NCBI GenBank assembly: GCA_025934955.1
Contig: JAICWE010000013.1
Span: 1 to 62,519, forward strand
Direction: 5' to 3'
Origin: Gemmatimonadales bacterium
GTDB lineage: Bacteria > Gemmatimonadota > Gemmatimonadetes > Gemmatimonadales > GWC2-71-9
DNA: 62,519 bases
Made by a program: the position numbers and the translations under genes. Below the pieces are notes generated by a model. That model made no database searches and had not been told where the DNA came from. It saw only the letters and a list, made by a program, of their open reading frames with translations. This document shows positions 11,542 to 21,320 of the stretch, in pieces (position 1 is the stretch's first letter; each line of letters opens with the position of its first letter).

Positions 11542-12739
11542 CAGCATCGTGACCGGCACCCGCCGGTCCGCAGCAAACGGCGCCCGTCGCGGCGCCGGTC
11601 CGGTCGAAAGCCAGCTCCGCCGCCTCACCGGCGTCCGGCCCGGCGACCATCGCGTGGTGAGCTGTTACCTCAAGATCGAGCCCCGCGACCGCGCCCGCAC
11701 CAAGTACTTCATCAAGGTCAAGAACCGGGTGCGCGACGCGCTCGATGCGCTGCCGCGACTCGGTCTCGAGCGCGAGGCGCAGGAGGAAGTGGCGCGCGAT
11801 CTCGGCCGGGTGCAGGAGTTTCTCCGCGAGCCGCGCAACCTGCCCCCCACGCAGGGCGTGGCGCTCTTCGCCTGCGAGGCGGTGGATCTCTTCGAGGCGG
11901 TGCCGCTGCCGCTGGTGTATCGCTCGCGGCTCGCGGTGGATCGCACGCCGCTGGTACGCGAGCTGGCGAGCGCCGAGGACGAGTTCGGCCGCCTGCTCGC
12001 CGTGGTGCTCGACCGCACCGCGGCGCGGTTCTTCGAGGTCACGGCGTACGAGGCGCGCGAGCTGCCCAGCCTCCGGGCCGACAGCACTCGCGGCAGCCGC
12101 TTCCGCGGTGACCAGGACGGACCCGGCTGGGGCGAGCACACCTACAACAATCGCATCCGGCAGGAGAAGCAGCGGCACTACGACGCGGTCGCGCGGACGT
12201 TGTTCGATCTCGACCGCCGGACGCCGGCACGCGGCATCGTGATCGCCGCGACCGGTCCGGAGGCCGGCGCGCTCCGCCCGTTTCTCCACAGCTACATCGC
12301 CGATCGCCTGCTGGGCACCGGCAAGCTGGGGCCGAAGGAGGCGACGCCGGCGCTGGTGCACCAGCTCGCGCTCGACGTACGGGAGCAGCATGAGCGCGAG
12401 TCGGAGCGGCGGATCGTGGACCAGGTGCTCGAGTCGGTCGGTACCGGCTGGGCGACGAACGGCATCGCCGACACGCTGGCGGCGCTCACCCGCGGGCAGG
12501 TCCGCGCGCTGCTGGTGCACGCCGACGCGTCGGGTCCCGGCTTCCGCTGCGCTGACAGCGGGCGTCTTGCGCTCACGGCGCGGGATTGCCGCGGCGAGGG
12601 CGCGCCGATTCCGGTGCTCGACGTCATCGACGACGCGATCGAGGAGGCGCTCCGTCAGGCGGTGAACGTCAACGTCGTGTACGACGAGGACGCCCGTGCC
12701 CGGATCGACGGTCTCGCCGCGCTGCTCCGCTTCCGGTGA
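11522..12739 (+). CDS. Bacterial archaeo-eukaryotic release factor-like protein (baeRF10/Vms1-type)
   Basis: A 405-residue protein resembling bacterial eRF1/Vms1-related proteins. The N-terminal part ends in a central domain with [14 protein letters not shown] loop with Gly196-Asp197-Gln198 followed by a Gly/Trp-rich stretch (GPGWGEH) sits where eRF1 carries GGQ and Vms1 its catalytic Gln. A C-terminal eL30-like domain follows, with [13 protein letters not shown] and [13 protein letters not shown]. Family members are proposed to hydrolyse peptidyl-tRNA on stalled ribosomes. GTG 11522 has GGGAG about seven bases upstream and overlaps the mutase gene by 20 bases, inside the mutase operon. The family call comes from pattern recognition, so confidence is moderate. 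Confidence 0.7.
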
Positions 12740-13431
12740 CGCTCCGCGCGGTCCTCTTCGACGCCGGCAACACTCTCCTCTTCCTCGACTACGAGCGCCT
12801 CGCGCCGGCGGTGGGCGAGGCGATCGGCCATCCGCTCACCGCGGATGCCCTCGCCGCGCGCGCGGGCGAGGCCGCGCGCCGGCTGGAGCGCTCGACCGGC
12901 ACCGATCGTGAGCGTGCCAGCGAATACCTCGAGGCACTCTTCCTCCTCGCGGGCGCGCCGGAGCCGTCGCTGCCCGGCGTGCGGGATGAGCTGCTGCGGC
13001 TGCACCTCGAGCAGCACCTCTGGAGCGCCGTGCACGAGCGCACGGCGCACGCGCTGGCTCGGCTGCGCGACGCCGGGGTGCGGCTCGCGGTGGTGAGCAA
13101 CAGCGACGGTCGGGCCGAGGAAGCCCTTCGGGCGGCGGGCCTCCTCGACTACTTTGCCGTCGTTCTCGACTCCCAGCTCGTCGGCGTCGAGAAGCCCGAC
13201 CCCGCGATCTTCCGCCTCGCACTGCAGCGGCTCGGCGTCGCGCCGGCCGACGCACTCTACGTCGGCGACCTGTATGAGGTGGACGTGGTCGGCGCGCGCG
13301 CCGCGGGCATGGACGTCGTGCTGGTGGACCCGCTTCGCACCCACGGCGGCGCCGACGTCCGGACCTATGGCAGCGTCGCCGAGCTGGTGGACGATCTCGT
13401 CGCGCGCGGTCTCGTTTCCGAGGAGGGCTGA
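12736..13431 (+). CDS. HAD-superfamily phosphatase
   Basis: A 231-residue HAD hydrolase. Motif I is FDAGNTL, motif II is VVSNSDG, motif III contains Lys in GVEKPDP and motif IV is [14 protein letters not shown] helical cap lies at about residues 15-90. In motif I the second Asp is Asn (DxGNT rather than DxDGT), as in several small-molecule phosphatases of the family. The substrate cannot be read from the sequence. GTG 12736 overlaps the preceding stop. Its place between the two mutase subunits suggests house-cleaning of a metabolite or cofactor, but that is inference. Confidence 0.82.
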   Translation: MTLRAVLFDAGNTLLFLDYERLAPAVGEAIGHPLTADALAARAGEAARRLERSTGTDRERASEYLEALFLLAGAPEPSLPGVRDELLRLHLEQHLWSAVHERTAHALARLRDAGVRLAVVSNSDGRAEEALRAAGLLDYFAVVLDSQLVGVEKPDPAIFRLALQRLGVAPADALYVGDLYEVDVVGARAAGMDVVLVDPLRTHGGADVRTYGSVAELVDDLVARGLVSEEG

Positions 13432-13438
13432 CGCAGTG

Positions 13439-13873
13439 ATGGCAGCAGCCACTGACCGCCGGCCGCCGAGCCGGCCGATCCGGGTGCTCGTCGCCAAGCC
13501 GGGCCTCGACGGCCACGACCGCGGCGCCAAGGTGGTCGCCGCCGCGCTGCGCGACGCGGGGATGGAAGTGATCTACACCGGACTGCACCAGACGCCGGAG
13601 ATGATCGCGCGCGCCGCGGTGCAGGAGGATGTGGACGTCGTCGGACTCTCGATCCTGAGCGGCGCGCACATGACGCTCTTCCCCCGCGTGCGCCAGCTGC
13701 TGGTGGATCAGGGCCGGCCCGACGTGCTCGTCACCGGCGGCGGCATCATTCCGCGCGAGGACATGGACGCGCTGCGGGAGCAGGGCGTCGGCCGGCTCTT
13801 CGGCCCCGGCACGCCGACCGCCGACCTCATCGAGTACATCGAGTCGTGGGCCGTCGAGCACCTCGAGGCCTGA
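13439..13873 (+). CDS. Cobalamin-binding small subunit of acyl-CoA mutase
   Basis: A 144-residue stand-alone B12-binding domain. It carries the base-off motif DGHDRG (Asp24, His26, Gly29), then Ser71-Ile-Leu73 (SxL) and GGG at 100-102, which together cradle the corrin tail. His26 would be the lower axial cobalt ligand. It should assemble with the large subunit encoded at 9823. ATG 13439 is preferred; GTG 13436 is in frame directly before it. GAGGAGGG lies about 11 bases upstream. The split large/small architecture is that of isobutyryl-CoA mutase and archaeal-type mutases. Confidence 0.93.
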   Translation: MAAATDRRPPSRPIRVLVAKPGLDGHDRGAKVVAAALRDAGMEVIYTGLHQTPEMIARAAVQEDVDVVGLSILSGAHMTLFPRVRQLLVDQGRPDVLVTGGGIIPREDMDALREQGVGRLFGPGTPTADLIEYIESWAVEHLEA

Positions 13874-13895
13874 CCACTCTCACCGCCGCGCACCC

Positions 13896-15539
13896 GTGAC
13901 CGCTCCTTCCTCGACGCCACGCCCCGGCCGGCTCCGGCTTCTCACCGACGAGTATCTGGCCCTCGCGGCCCGGCTCCGCGAAGGCGGCGGGGCCGCGCGG
14001 GTGAAGAGGATGCACGACCAGGGGAAGCTGAGCCCGCGGGAGCGCGTCGCGCGGTTGCTCGATCCCGGCACGCCGTGGATCGAGGTCGGGCTCCTCGTCG
14101 CCTACGACCGCTATGACGGCCAGGCGCCGGCCGCCGGCGTCATCACCGGCGTCGGTGTCGTCGCCGGGCGCGAGGTCGTGGTCGTCGCCAACGACGCGAC
14201 GGTGAAGGCGGGGAGCTGGTGGCCGGAGACGATCACCAAGATTCTCCGCGCGCAGGAGATCGCGATGCGCCAGCGCATCCCGATCGTCTATCTGGTGGAC
14301 AGCGCCGGCGTCAACCTGCCGTACCAGGAGGGCGTCTTCCCCGGCCAGTACGGCGCCGCGCGGATCTTCTACTACAGCTCGATCATGCGGCACTTCCTCC
14401 AGGTGCCGCAGATCAGCGGGGTGATGGGGAGCTGCATCGCGGGCGGCGCGTATCTCCCGGCGCTTTCCGACGTGATCTTCATGGTCGACGGCTCGAGCTT
14501 CATGGGGCTGGGCGGGCCGAACCTGGTGAAGGGCGCCACCGGTCAGACGATCGACGCCGAGACGCTGGGCGGCGCGCGCACCCACACCGGCGTCAGCGCC
14601 GTCGCACACTACGTCGCGACGAACGACGAGGAATGCCTCGAGCGCATCCGCGAGTACGTCGGCCGGCTGCCGCGATTCGGCGGCGTGCGGCATGCGCTCC
14701 GCGACCCGCTGCCGCCGGCCCGCCCGCCGGAGGAGCTGTACGAAACCCTGCCGCACGACCATCGCATGTCGTACGACATGCGCCACGTGCTCGCCGCGGT
14801 GCTCGACGGCGGCGCACTGGATGAGTTCCAGCCCGAGGTCGCGAAGGAAATGCTCTGCGGCCACGCCCACATCGAGGGGCGGCCGGTCGCGGTGATCGCC
14901 AATCAGCGTGGCATCATCAAGGGCACGCCGGGCGAGCGGCCCCGCTTCGGCGGCATCGTCTACACCGAGAGCGCGGAGAAGGTCGCGTTCTTCATCGACA
15001 CGGCCAACCGCGAGCGCCTGCCGATTCTCTTCGTGCAGGACGTGAGCGGCTTCATGGTCGGCGCCGAGGCGGAGCACTCGGGGATCATCCGCGCCGGCGC
15101 ACGCTTCGTCGAAGCGATGGCGACGGCGATCGTGCCGAAGATCGTGCTCACGGTGAACCACGCCTCGGGCGCGGGCTACTACGCGATGGCGGGGCAGGGC
15201 TTCGATCCCGACTTCATCCTCTCGTGGCCCACCGGCCGCATGGCGGTGATGGAAGGCGAGAGCGCCGTCATGGCCGTCCACGGCCCGGAGATCGACCGCG
15301 CCCGGAACGAGAAGCGCCCCATAGCGCCTCAGGCGCAGGCGTCGATCGATGCCATGCGCGCCGACTTTGAACGCCAGCTCGACGCCCGGTACGCCGGCGC
15401 CCGCGGCTTCGTGGATGCCATCGTGACTCCGGAGGAAACGCGTGATGCGCTCGCCTTTCTGCTGCGGATGGGCGCCAACTACGGCGGCCCGCACCTCGGC
15501 CCCTTCGTCCTGCCCCCGCTGGATGCGGCGACCCGCTAG
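13896..15539 (+). CDS. Acyl-CoA carboxylase carboxyltransferase beta subunit, methylcrotonyl/geranyl type
   Basis: A 547-residue biotin-dependent carboxyltransferase with N- and C-terminal crotonase-like halves. VANDATVKAG, LVDSAGVNLP and MGSCIAGGAYLPALSD resemble the beta subunits of 3-methylcrotonyl- or geranyl-CoA carboxylase more than propionyl-CoA carboxylase, which has a DFTVFGGS-like segment there. The second oxyanion region is VNHASGAGYYAM. A partner alpha subunit with biotin carboxylase and biotin carrier domains is needed but is not in this window. The start is GTG 13896. The AtuA and LiuC/AtuE-like genes downstream support a leucine or acyclic-terpene route; propionyl-CoA remains possible. 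Confidence 0.85.
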   Translation: MTAPSSTPRPGRLRLLTDEYLALAARLREGGGAARVKRMHDQGKLSPRERVARLLDPGTPWIEVGLLVAYDRYDGQAPAAGVITGVGVVAGREVVVVANDATVKAGSWWPETITKILRAQEIAMRQRIPIVYLVDSAGVNLPYQEGVFPGQYGAARIFYYSSIMRHFLQVPQISGVMGSCIAGGAYLPALSDVIFMVDGSSFMGLGGPNLVKGATGQTIDAETLGGARTHTGVSAVAHYVATNDEECLERIREYVGRLPRFGGVRHALRDPLPPARPPEELYETLPHDHRMSYDMRHVLAAVLDGGALDEFQPEVAKEMLCGHAHIEGRPVAVIANQRGIIKGTPGERPRFGGIVYTESAEKVAFFIDTANRERLPILFVQDVSGFMVGAEAEHSGIIRAGARFVEAMATAIVPKIVLTVNHASGAGYYAMAGQGFDPDFILSWPTGRMAVMEGESAVMAVHGPEIDRARNEKRPIAPQAQASIDAMRADFERQLDARYAGARGFVDAIVTPEETRDALAFLLRMGANYGGPHLGPFVLPPLDAATR

Positions 15540-18423
15540 CGCGCGCCGCCCGCGCGCACCGCTCGCGGCCCTCTGCGCCGCGCTCGCGGCACTGTCATCC
15601 TGCGGCACGGGCGCTGCGCCGGCGACTCCGCCGGCGCCGGCCACCCGGCCCGCGCCGGCGTCGCCGACCACGCCGAAGCCGGCGACACCCGCCACGCCTC
15701 CGGCGCCCGGCGTGACGCGGAAGGACACCGCCGCGGCCGAGCCGGAGCCGGGCGAGACACCGGAGCGCGTCGCGCCGCCGGCCGTCGCGTACCAGCGCGG
15801 CTGGATGCCGCTCGAGCCCACCGGCGTCCCGGCGTTTCTCCGGGCGCACCCGCAGTGGGACGGACGCGGCGTTCTCATCGGCATTCTCGACAGCGGCATC
15901 GACCCGAGTATCGCCGGATTCGGCACGACCTCGGCCGGCACGCCCAAGCTGCTCGACGCGCGCGACTTCTCCGGCGAGGGCCGGATCGCGCTGCACCGGC
16001 TCACCCCGCGCGGCGACACCCTGGACGTGGACGGGCACCGGCTCCTCGGCGCGAGCCGCGTCGCGGCGCTGGCCGGCACCGGCCCGCTCTACGGCGGCAC
16101 GCTCCGCGAAATCGCGTTAGGCAACGCGCCCGCCGCCGACCTCAACGGCGACGGCGCCGCGAGCGACACGCTCCCGCTGGTCGTCGCGCGCGCAAGCGAC
16201 GGCTGGGTGCTGTTCGTGGATGCCGACGGCAACGGCTCGCTGGCGAACGACCGGCCGGTGCACGACTACCTCCGTGCCCGCGAGACGTTCGGCTGGGCGG
16301 TGCCCGGCCGGCCGTCGCCGCTCACGCTCGCGGCCAACCTCGCCGACGGCGCCACGGCGGGAGCGCCCGCGCTCGACCTCTTCTTCGATACCAGCGGGCA
16401 CGGCAGCCACGTCGCCGGCATCGCGGCGGGTCATGACATCTACGGCGTGCGGGGCTTCGACGGGGTCGCACCCGGCGCGCAGCTCATCGGCCTCAAGATC
16501 GCCGACGACGCTCAGGGCGGTGTCACGACCACCGGCAGCATGCTCCACGCGATGGACTATGCCATCCGCTTCGCCGCCGCGCGGAAGCTGCCGCTGGTGC
16601 TGAACATGAGTTTCGGCGTCGGCAACGAAGTGGCGGGGCAGGCGCGCATCGACGCCATGGTGGACTCGGTGCTCGCGGCGCACCCCGACGTGGTCTTCGC
16701 CATCAGCGCCGGCAACGACGGCCCCGGGCTCTCGACCATCGGCTTCCCCGCCAGCGCCAGCCGCCCGATCTCGGTCGGCGCGCTCTTTCCGGCCGCGATC
16801 GTCGCCGCGAGCGGCGGCACCGGGGCGGTGGACGCGCCGGCATCGTTCAGCGCGCGCGGCGGGGAGCTGGCCAAGCCCGATCTCATCACACCCGGCATCG
16901 CCTACTCCACGGTGCCGCGCTGGGACACCGGCAAGGAGATCGAAACCGGCACCAGCATGGCATCGCCCCACGCGGCCGGGCTGGCCGCGCTGCTCGTCTC
17001 GGCACTGCGGCAGTCGTCGCAGCCGGTCGAGGCCGCGAGCATCAAGCAGGCGCTGATGGTCACGGCGCAGCCGCTCGCGGGCAGCACGTACCTCGACCAG
17101 GGCACCGGCGTGCCTGACGTCGGGCGCGCATGGCAGTGGCTCGGCGGCCACCACGCCGTGTCGCAGGTGCGGGTGCGCGCGCTGAGCGCCGGCGCGACCG
17201 CGGAGCTCACCATCGGCCCGGGCGCGCGCGACACCGTGCGCCGCTTCGAGCTGACCCCCGCGTCCGGTGCGAGCGGCAGCTACACGCTCCGGAGCGACGT
17301 ACCGTGGCTCTCGACGGCGCGATCGGTGACGCTCGGCGGCGGGCCCGCGGTGGTCGCGCTGGGCGTCCGACCCGAGTCGCCGCGGACGTCCGGCGTCCGG
17401 GTCGGCGTCGTCACCGGCTGGCCGGCGGACACGCTGGCGGGCCCCGCATTCCGCCTCGTCGTCACCGACGTGGTGCCGGAGCCCGCCGTCGGAGACCTCG
17501 CGCTCCGCACCGGCACCGTGCCCGTCGCCGGCGTCGCCCGCTTCTTCATCCCCGCCGACTCCGCACGACCGTTCGACGTGCGGGTCGAAAGCGGCATCGC
17601 GCAGGCGTCGCTCGCGTATCTGCACGAGCCGGGCGGACGGCCGTACCGCGAGGATCCGGGTCGCGCGGCGGGGAACGGCGACAACGCCGCCGTCTTCCAC
17701 ATCGACGCGCGCGACGCCGTGTCGGGCGACTACGAGGTGGACGTCGTGGCGCCGCCGTCGAAGGCGACGAGTGCCACGGTCGCGGTGCAGCGGAGCCCGG
17801 TGCGCATCGGCGTGTCGCCGGGAAGCGCCGCCGTGACGCTCACCAACGTGACCGCCCTCCCGGCGACCATCACCTCGGCGCTGCTGCTGGTCGGCATCGA
17901 GCGCACCGAGCGAATCGCCCCGAAGAACACCGAGCCGTACCATATCCCGGTGAGCATTCCCGCATGGGTCAAGAGCGTGACGGTGGACGTGGCGATGGAT
18001 CCCGCGCAGTGGGCGCGCTTCACCGATTTCGGTGTGACGCTGTTCGACGCCGCCGGCCGCCAGATCGCGCAGGAGCCGATGAACTACGCGCTGGGCCGGC
18101 TCTCCGCCGATCTCCCGGCGGATCACGGCGCCATCGAGGCCGAGCTCGGGCTGTTTCCCGGCCTGGCGGATCCGGCCGGCGATCAGTCGTGGCGAGCCAC
18201 GGTGTCCGTCCGGCTCTACGCCGACTCCGCGGTGCACGCCATGGAGCCGGCCGCGCCCGCGGCGATCGCGCCCGGGCGGCAGAGCACGATTCGCCTGACG
18301 TCGCCGTCGCTGCCGTGGGCCGCGGCGCCCGGCTTCGCGCCGTTGGCGGCGTTCATCGTGCAAGCGGGCGACGCGCTCTTCACCCGCGAGTTCACGTTGC
18401 CCGGCGCGACGGCGCCGCAATGA
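15523..18423 (+). CDS. Secreted S8 (subtilisin-like) serine protease, lipoprotein, TPP-II-like spacing
   Basis: A 966-residue protein starting at ATG 15523, overlapping the carboxylase by 17 bases. A basic N-terminus and hydrophobic stretch end in LSSC with Cys27, a plausible lipobox, followed by a Pro/Ala/Thr-rich linker to about residue 90. The catalytic triad is Asp123 (ILDSGID), His293 (GHGSHVAG) and Ser478 (GTSMASPH). About 170 residues separate Asp and His, and the C-terminal 450 residues are beta-rich with [20 protein letters not shown]. This layout recalls tripeptidyl-peptidase II. It probably acts at the cell surface or in the periplasm on peptides. Confidence 0.85.
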   Translation: MRRPASARRPRAPLAALCAALAALSSCGTGAAPATPPAPATRPAPASPTTPKPATPATPPAPGVTRKDTAAAEPEPGETPERVAPPAVAYQRGWMPLEPTGVPAFLRAHPQWDGRGVLIGILDSGIDPSIAGFGTTSAGTPKLLDARDFSGEGRIALHRLTPRGDTLDVDGHRLLGASRVAALAGTGPLYGGTLREIALGNAPAADLNGDGAASDTLPLVVARASDGWVLFVDADGNGSLANDRPVHDYLRARETFGWAVPGRPSPLTLAANLADGATAGAPALDLFFDTSGHGSHVAGIAAGHDIYGVRGFDGVAPGAQLIGLKIADDAQGGVTTTGSMLHAMDYAIRFAAARKLPLVLNMSFGVGNEVAGQARIDAMVDSVLAAHPDVVFAISAGNDGPGLSTIGFPASASRPISVGALFPAAIVAASGGTGAVDAPASFSARGGELAKPDLITPGIAYSTVPRWDTGKEIETGTSMASPHAAGLAALLVSALRQSSQPVEAASIKQALMVTAQPLAGSTYLDQGTGVPDVGRAWQWLGGHHAVSQVRVRALSAGATAELTIGPGARDTVRRFELTPASGASGSYTLRSDVPWLSTARSVTLGGGPAVVALGVRPESPRTSGVRVGVVTGWPADTLAGPAFRLVVTDVVPEPAVGDLALRTGTVPVAGVARFFIPADSARPFDVRVESGIAQASLAYLHEPGGRPYREDPGRAAGNGDNAAVFHIDARDAVSGDYEVDVVAPPSKATSATVAVQRSPVRIGVSPGSAAVTLTNVTALPATITSALLLVGIERTERIAPKNTEPYHIPVSIPAWVKSVTVDVAMDPAQWARFTDFGVTLFDAAGRQIAQEPMNYALGRLSADLPADHGAIEAELGLFPGLADPAGDQSWRATVSVRLYADSAVHAMEPAAPAAIAPGRQSTIRLTSPSLPWAAAPGFAPLAAFIVQAGDALFTREFTLPGATAPQ

Positions 18424-19793
18424 GCCGACTCGTCCGGGTCGCCGCGGGGCAGGGGTTCTGGGGCGACTGGCTCGAGGCCCCGGTGCGCCAGGTGCAGGGC
18501 GGCCCGATCGACTACCTGATGATGGACTACCTCGCCGAGGTGACCATGTCCATCATGCAGAAGCAGAAGTCGCGCGATGCGCGGCTCGGCTACGCCCGCG
18601 ACTTCCCGCCGCTGATGGAGCGCATCCTTCCCGACGTCGTGCGCCACGGCGTGAAGGTGACCAGCAACGCCGGCGGGGTGAACCCGCGTGCCTGCGCCGA
18701 GGCGGTGCTCGAGGCCGCGCGCCGGCTCGGATTGCGGGGGAAGGTGAAGGTCGGCCTGGTGCGGGGCGACGACATTCTTCCGCGCCTGGACGAGCTGCTG
18801 ACCGCCGGCCACGAGCTGCGCGACATGGAGACCGGCCGCCCGCTCAGCGACGTGCGTAGCCGGGTGCTCAGCGCCAACGCCTACATCGGCATGGCGCCGA
18901 TCGCCGAAGCGTTAGGCCGGGGCGCCGACGTTGTCGTGACCGGCCGCGTCACCGACACCGGGCTCACCCTCGGGCCGCTGGTGCACGAATTCGGCTGGGC
19001 GGTGGACGACTGGGACCGGATCGCCGCCGGCACCATCGCCGGCCACATCATCGAGTGCGGCGCTCAGTGCAGCGGCGGCAACCTGCTGCGCGACTGGCGC
19101 AAGGTGAAGGGCATGGCCAACCCCGGCTTCCCGATCGTCGAAGCCCGGGCCGACGGCACCTTCACCGTCACCAAGCATCCCGACACCGGCGGCGTCGTGA
19201 ACGTCGCCTCGGTGAGCGAGCAGCTGGTCTACGAGATGGGCGACCCGCACGCCTACATCACGCCCGACGGGATCGCCGACTTCACCAGCATTCACCTGAA
19301 GCAGGCAGGGAAGGACCGGGTCGAGGTGAGCGGCGTCCGGGGCGGCCCGCGGACGCCGATGCTCAAGGTGAGCATCGCCTACTTCTACGGCTACAAGGCG
19401 GTCGGCACGCTGGTCTACGCTTGGCCCGACGCGTACGACAAGGCGAAGGCGGCCGACCGGATCCTGCGGCAGCGGCTCGCCGATCTCGGCCTCGAGTTCG
19501 AGCAGATCCTGACCGAATACGTCGGTGTCAACGCCACCCACGGCCCGCTTGCCGGCACCCCCGATCCCGACGCGCCGGAGGTCCAGCTCCGCGTCGGCGT
19601 GCGCGCCCGGGAGAAGGCTCCGGTCGAACGCTTCACCCGCGAAATCGCGCCGCTGGTGCTGACCGGCCCGCCGAGCGTCACCGGGTTCGCGGGTGGGCGG
19701 CCGGCGGTGGAGGAGGTCGTCGCCTACTGGCCGGCGCTGGTGGACCGACGCCAGATCGAGCCGCACGTCGAGGTGGAGATCCTCTCCGCATGA
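18420..19793 (+). CDS. AtuA family protein (DUF1446), N-terminal/main domain
   Basis: A 457-residue protein of the AtuA family (acyclic terpene utilisation). Conserved stretches are [11 protein letters not shown] near residue 80, [17 protein letters not shown] near 170, [11 protein letters not shown] and [11 protein letters not shown]. The biochemical activity of AtuA is not established. ATG 18420 overlaps the protease stop. The smaller C-terminal AtuA domain is encoded by the next gene, also overlapping by 4 bases, whereas many proteins carry both domains in one chain. Its placement with a carboxyltransferase and a hydratase supports a catabolic role. Confidence 0.85.
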   Translation: MSRLVRVAAGQGFWGDWLEAPVRQVQGGPIDYLMMDYLAEVTMSIMQKQKSRDARLGYARDFPPLMERILPDVVRHGVKVTSNAGGVNPRACAEAVLEAARRLGLRGKVKVGLVRGDDILPRLDELLTAGHELRDMETGRPLSDVRSRVLSANAYIGMAPIAEALGRGADVVVTGRVTDTGLTLGPLVHEFGWAVDDWDRIAAGTIAGHIIECGAQCSGGNLLRDWRKVKGMANPGFPIVEARADGTFTVTKHPDTGGVVNVASVSEQLVYEMGDPHAYITPDGIADFTSIHLKQAGKDRVEVSGVRGGPRTPMLKVSIAYFYGYKAVGTLVYAWPDAYDKAKAADRILRQRLADLGLEFEQILTEYVGVNATHGPLAGTPDPDAPEVQLRVGVRAREKAPVERFTREIAPLVLTGPPSVTGFAGGRPAVEEVVAYWPALVDRRQIEPHVEVEILSA

Positions 19794-20167
19794 GCACGGC
19801 CGCTGCGAGTCGTCCGGTCCAGCTCCGCTGGCTCGCCCACGCGCGCTCGGGCGACAAGGGGAACACCGCCAACGTCGGCCTCATCGCGCTGGAGCCGGAG
19901 TACTATCCGTTGCTGGTGAAGGAAGTCACGGTGTCGCGGGTGAAACGGCACTTCAAGGGCATGGTGACGGACGTCGAGCGGTTCGAGCTGCCCAATCTGC
20001 GCGCGCTCAACTTCCTCCTCCACGGCGCGCTCGACGGCGGCGGCACCATCTCGCTCAAGACCGACGCGCAGGGCAAGGTGTACTCCACGGCACTGCTCCG
20101 CATGGAGATTCCGGTCCCGGCGGCGCTGGCACGGCGCGTGGTGCCGAAGGCATCGGCGAAGCGATGA
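19790..20167 (+). CDS. AtuA-associated small protein (AtuA C-terminal-like domain)
   Basis: A 125-residue protein with the signature [15 protein letters not shown] near residue 20 and the segment [18 protein letters not shown], matching the C-terminal domain found fused to or paired with AtuA/DUF1446 proteins. It presumably forms a complex with the preceding gene product. The function is unknown beyond association with terpene or branched acyl-CoA degradation. The start ATG overlaps the preceding stop. Confidence 0.8.
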   Translation: MSTAAASRPVQLRWLAHARSGDKGNTANVGLIALEPEYYPLLVKEVTVSRVKRHFKGMVTDVERFELPNLRALNFLLHGALDGGGTISLKTDAQGKVYSTALLRMEIPVPAALARRVVPKASAKR

Positions 20168-20194
20168 GCCCTCGATGGACGCGCTGAGTCCGCG

Positions 20195-20953
20195 ATGAGC
20201 GAGCCGCTCCAGCAGACGCTGAGCGAGGGCGTGCTCACCCTGACGCTCAACCGTCCCGCCAAGCGCAACGCACTTGACGCCGAGCTGATCGAGTGCTTGC
20301 ACGCCGCGCTGGACCGCGCCGATACCGATCCTGCCGTGCGGGTCGTGGCGCTGCGCGGCGCGGGCAAGGACTTCTGCTCCGGCGCCGACCTGGCCGAGCT
20401 CCTCGCCTCCGCCGACCGGTCTCCCGCGGACAACGAGCGCGACGCCCTCCGGCTGGGCGAGCTGTTCGTCCGGATCCGCGCGCTGCCGCGCCCGGTGGTG
20501 GCCGTGGTGCACGGCCGCGCGCTGGCCGGCGGCGCCGGTCTCGCCACCGCGTGCGATATCGTGCTCGCCGCGCGCGGCGCGCAGTTCGGCTATCCCGAGA
20601 TCCAGCGCGGCTTCGTGCCGGCGATGGTGCTGGCCGTGCTCCGCCGCCTCGCCGGCGAGCGCGCCGCATTCGATCTGGTCGCCACCGGCCGCCTCGTCGG
20701 GGCGGACGAGGCTCGGACGCTCGGTCTCGTGACGACCGTGGTGGACGAGGCCGAGCTCGGCTCGGCCGCCGCCACGCTCCTCGCGACGCTCACGAGCCGG
20801 AGTCCGACCGCGCTGGCCCTGACCAAGCAGCTCTTCTACGAACTGGACGGCCTCGGCTTTTCCGACGGGATCGGGCTCGCCGCCCGGATCAATGCCCACG
20901 CCCGCACCACCCGCGATTTCCGTGAGTCGCTCGCAACTTTCCTGGCCCGATGA
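20195..20953 (+). CDS. Enoyl-CoA hydratase/isomerase family, LiuC/AtuE-like
   Basis: A 252-residue crotonase-fold protein. The first oxyanion segment is GKDFCSGADL and the second AGGAGLATACDI. The first crotonase catalytic Glu is replaced by Gly115, while the second is kept as Glu135 (YPEIQRG). That pattern, with a VPA motif after it, is seen in methylglutaconyl-CoA and isohexenylglutaconyl-CoA hydratases (LiuC/AtuE) rather than in plain crotonase. It fits the methylcrotonyl-type carboxyltransferase and AtuA upstream. A 27-base gap separates it from the AtuA small protein; the next gene overlaps its stop. Confidence 0.85.
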   Translation: MSEPLQQTLSEGVLTLTLNRPAKRNALDAELIECLHAALDRADTDPAVRVVALRGAGKDFCSGADLAELLASADRSPADNERDALRLGELFVRIRALPRPVVAVVHGRALAGGAGLATACDIVLAARGAQFGYPEIQRGFVPAMVLAVLRRLAGERAAFDLVATGRLVGADEARTLGLVTTVVDEAELGSAAATLLATLTSRSPTALALTKQLFYELDGLGFSDGIGLAARINAHARTTRDFRESLATFLAR

Positions 20954-21183
20954 GCCGGTTGCGACTTTTTGTCTCGGTCGCCGGGCTCATTCTGTCCCTG
21001 GTCGCGATCGGCACGGGACGCCCGTGGGCCCGCTGGCTCGCTATCGTCGTGCTGGCAGCCGCGCTCGCGCTTCGCTTCCGGGACCGCAGAAGTTCGCACG
21101 CCGGGGGCGCCTCTTCCTATAATGCGACGGGCCCCAAAGGCCCGGAGGGCGGGGGCAACGGGTCCGGATCGTCCAATAGCTGA
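20950..21183 (+). CDS. Small predicted membrane protein, unknown function
   Basis: 77 residues that I do not recognise. Two hydrophobic segments (about 5-22 and 28-42) are separated by a short basic turn, followed by an Arg-rich stretch and a Gly/Ser-rich tail. The ATG overlaps the hydratase stop by 4 bases, so it is probably translated with the catabolic operon. TATAAT occurs at 21118-21123 inside its 3' half, but without a convincing -35 box. Confidence 0.55.
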   Translation: MSRLRLFVSVAGLILSLVAIGTGRPWARWLAIVVLAAALALRFRDRRSSHAGGASSYNATGPKGPEGGGNGSGSSNS

Positions 21184-21203
21184 ACGCCCCCGACCGCATC
21201 CCC

Positions 21204-21231
21204 TTGATTCGGGACCGGACCTTGCTACCAT
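21204..21231 (+). promoter_or_regulatory. Candidate promoter of the outer-membrane barrel gene
   Basis: TTGATT (21204-21209) and TACCAT (21226-21231) are separated by 16 bases, each matching 4 of 6 consensus positions. It lies about 90 bases upstream of the ATG at 21321, after the previous gene has ended. Confidence 0.4.
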
Positions 21232-21273
21232 ATGCGGCAGCCTGCGCGGCCAGTCGCCCGCAGGGCAGCGCTG

Positions 21274-21288
21274 TAGGCACAGTGCCTA
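21274..21288. promoter_or_regulatory. Perfect 15-base inverted repeat in the leader of the barrel gene
   Basis: TAGGCAC (21274-21280), a single central base, then GTGCCTA (21282-21288). It lies downstream of the candidate promoter and 33 bases before the start codon. It could be an operator for a dimeric regulator. A one-base loop makes an RNA hairpin unlikely. Confidence 0.45.
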
Positions 21289-21320
21289 ACACTCAACGGC
21301 GGGACAGGAGGCGCGGGATT

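Noticed and set aside
13827..16079. 750-codon minus-strand frame opposite the carboxyltransferase
   Set aside because: It reads through both the carboxyltransferase and protease in antisense, has no start signal and no recognisable domain.
21118..21123. Perfect TATAAT inside the small membrane protein gene as promoter for the barrel gene
   Set aside because: No -35 box at 16-18 bases, and a better-spaced pair lies 85 bases downstream; kept only as a remark.
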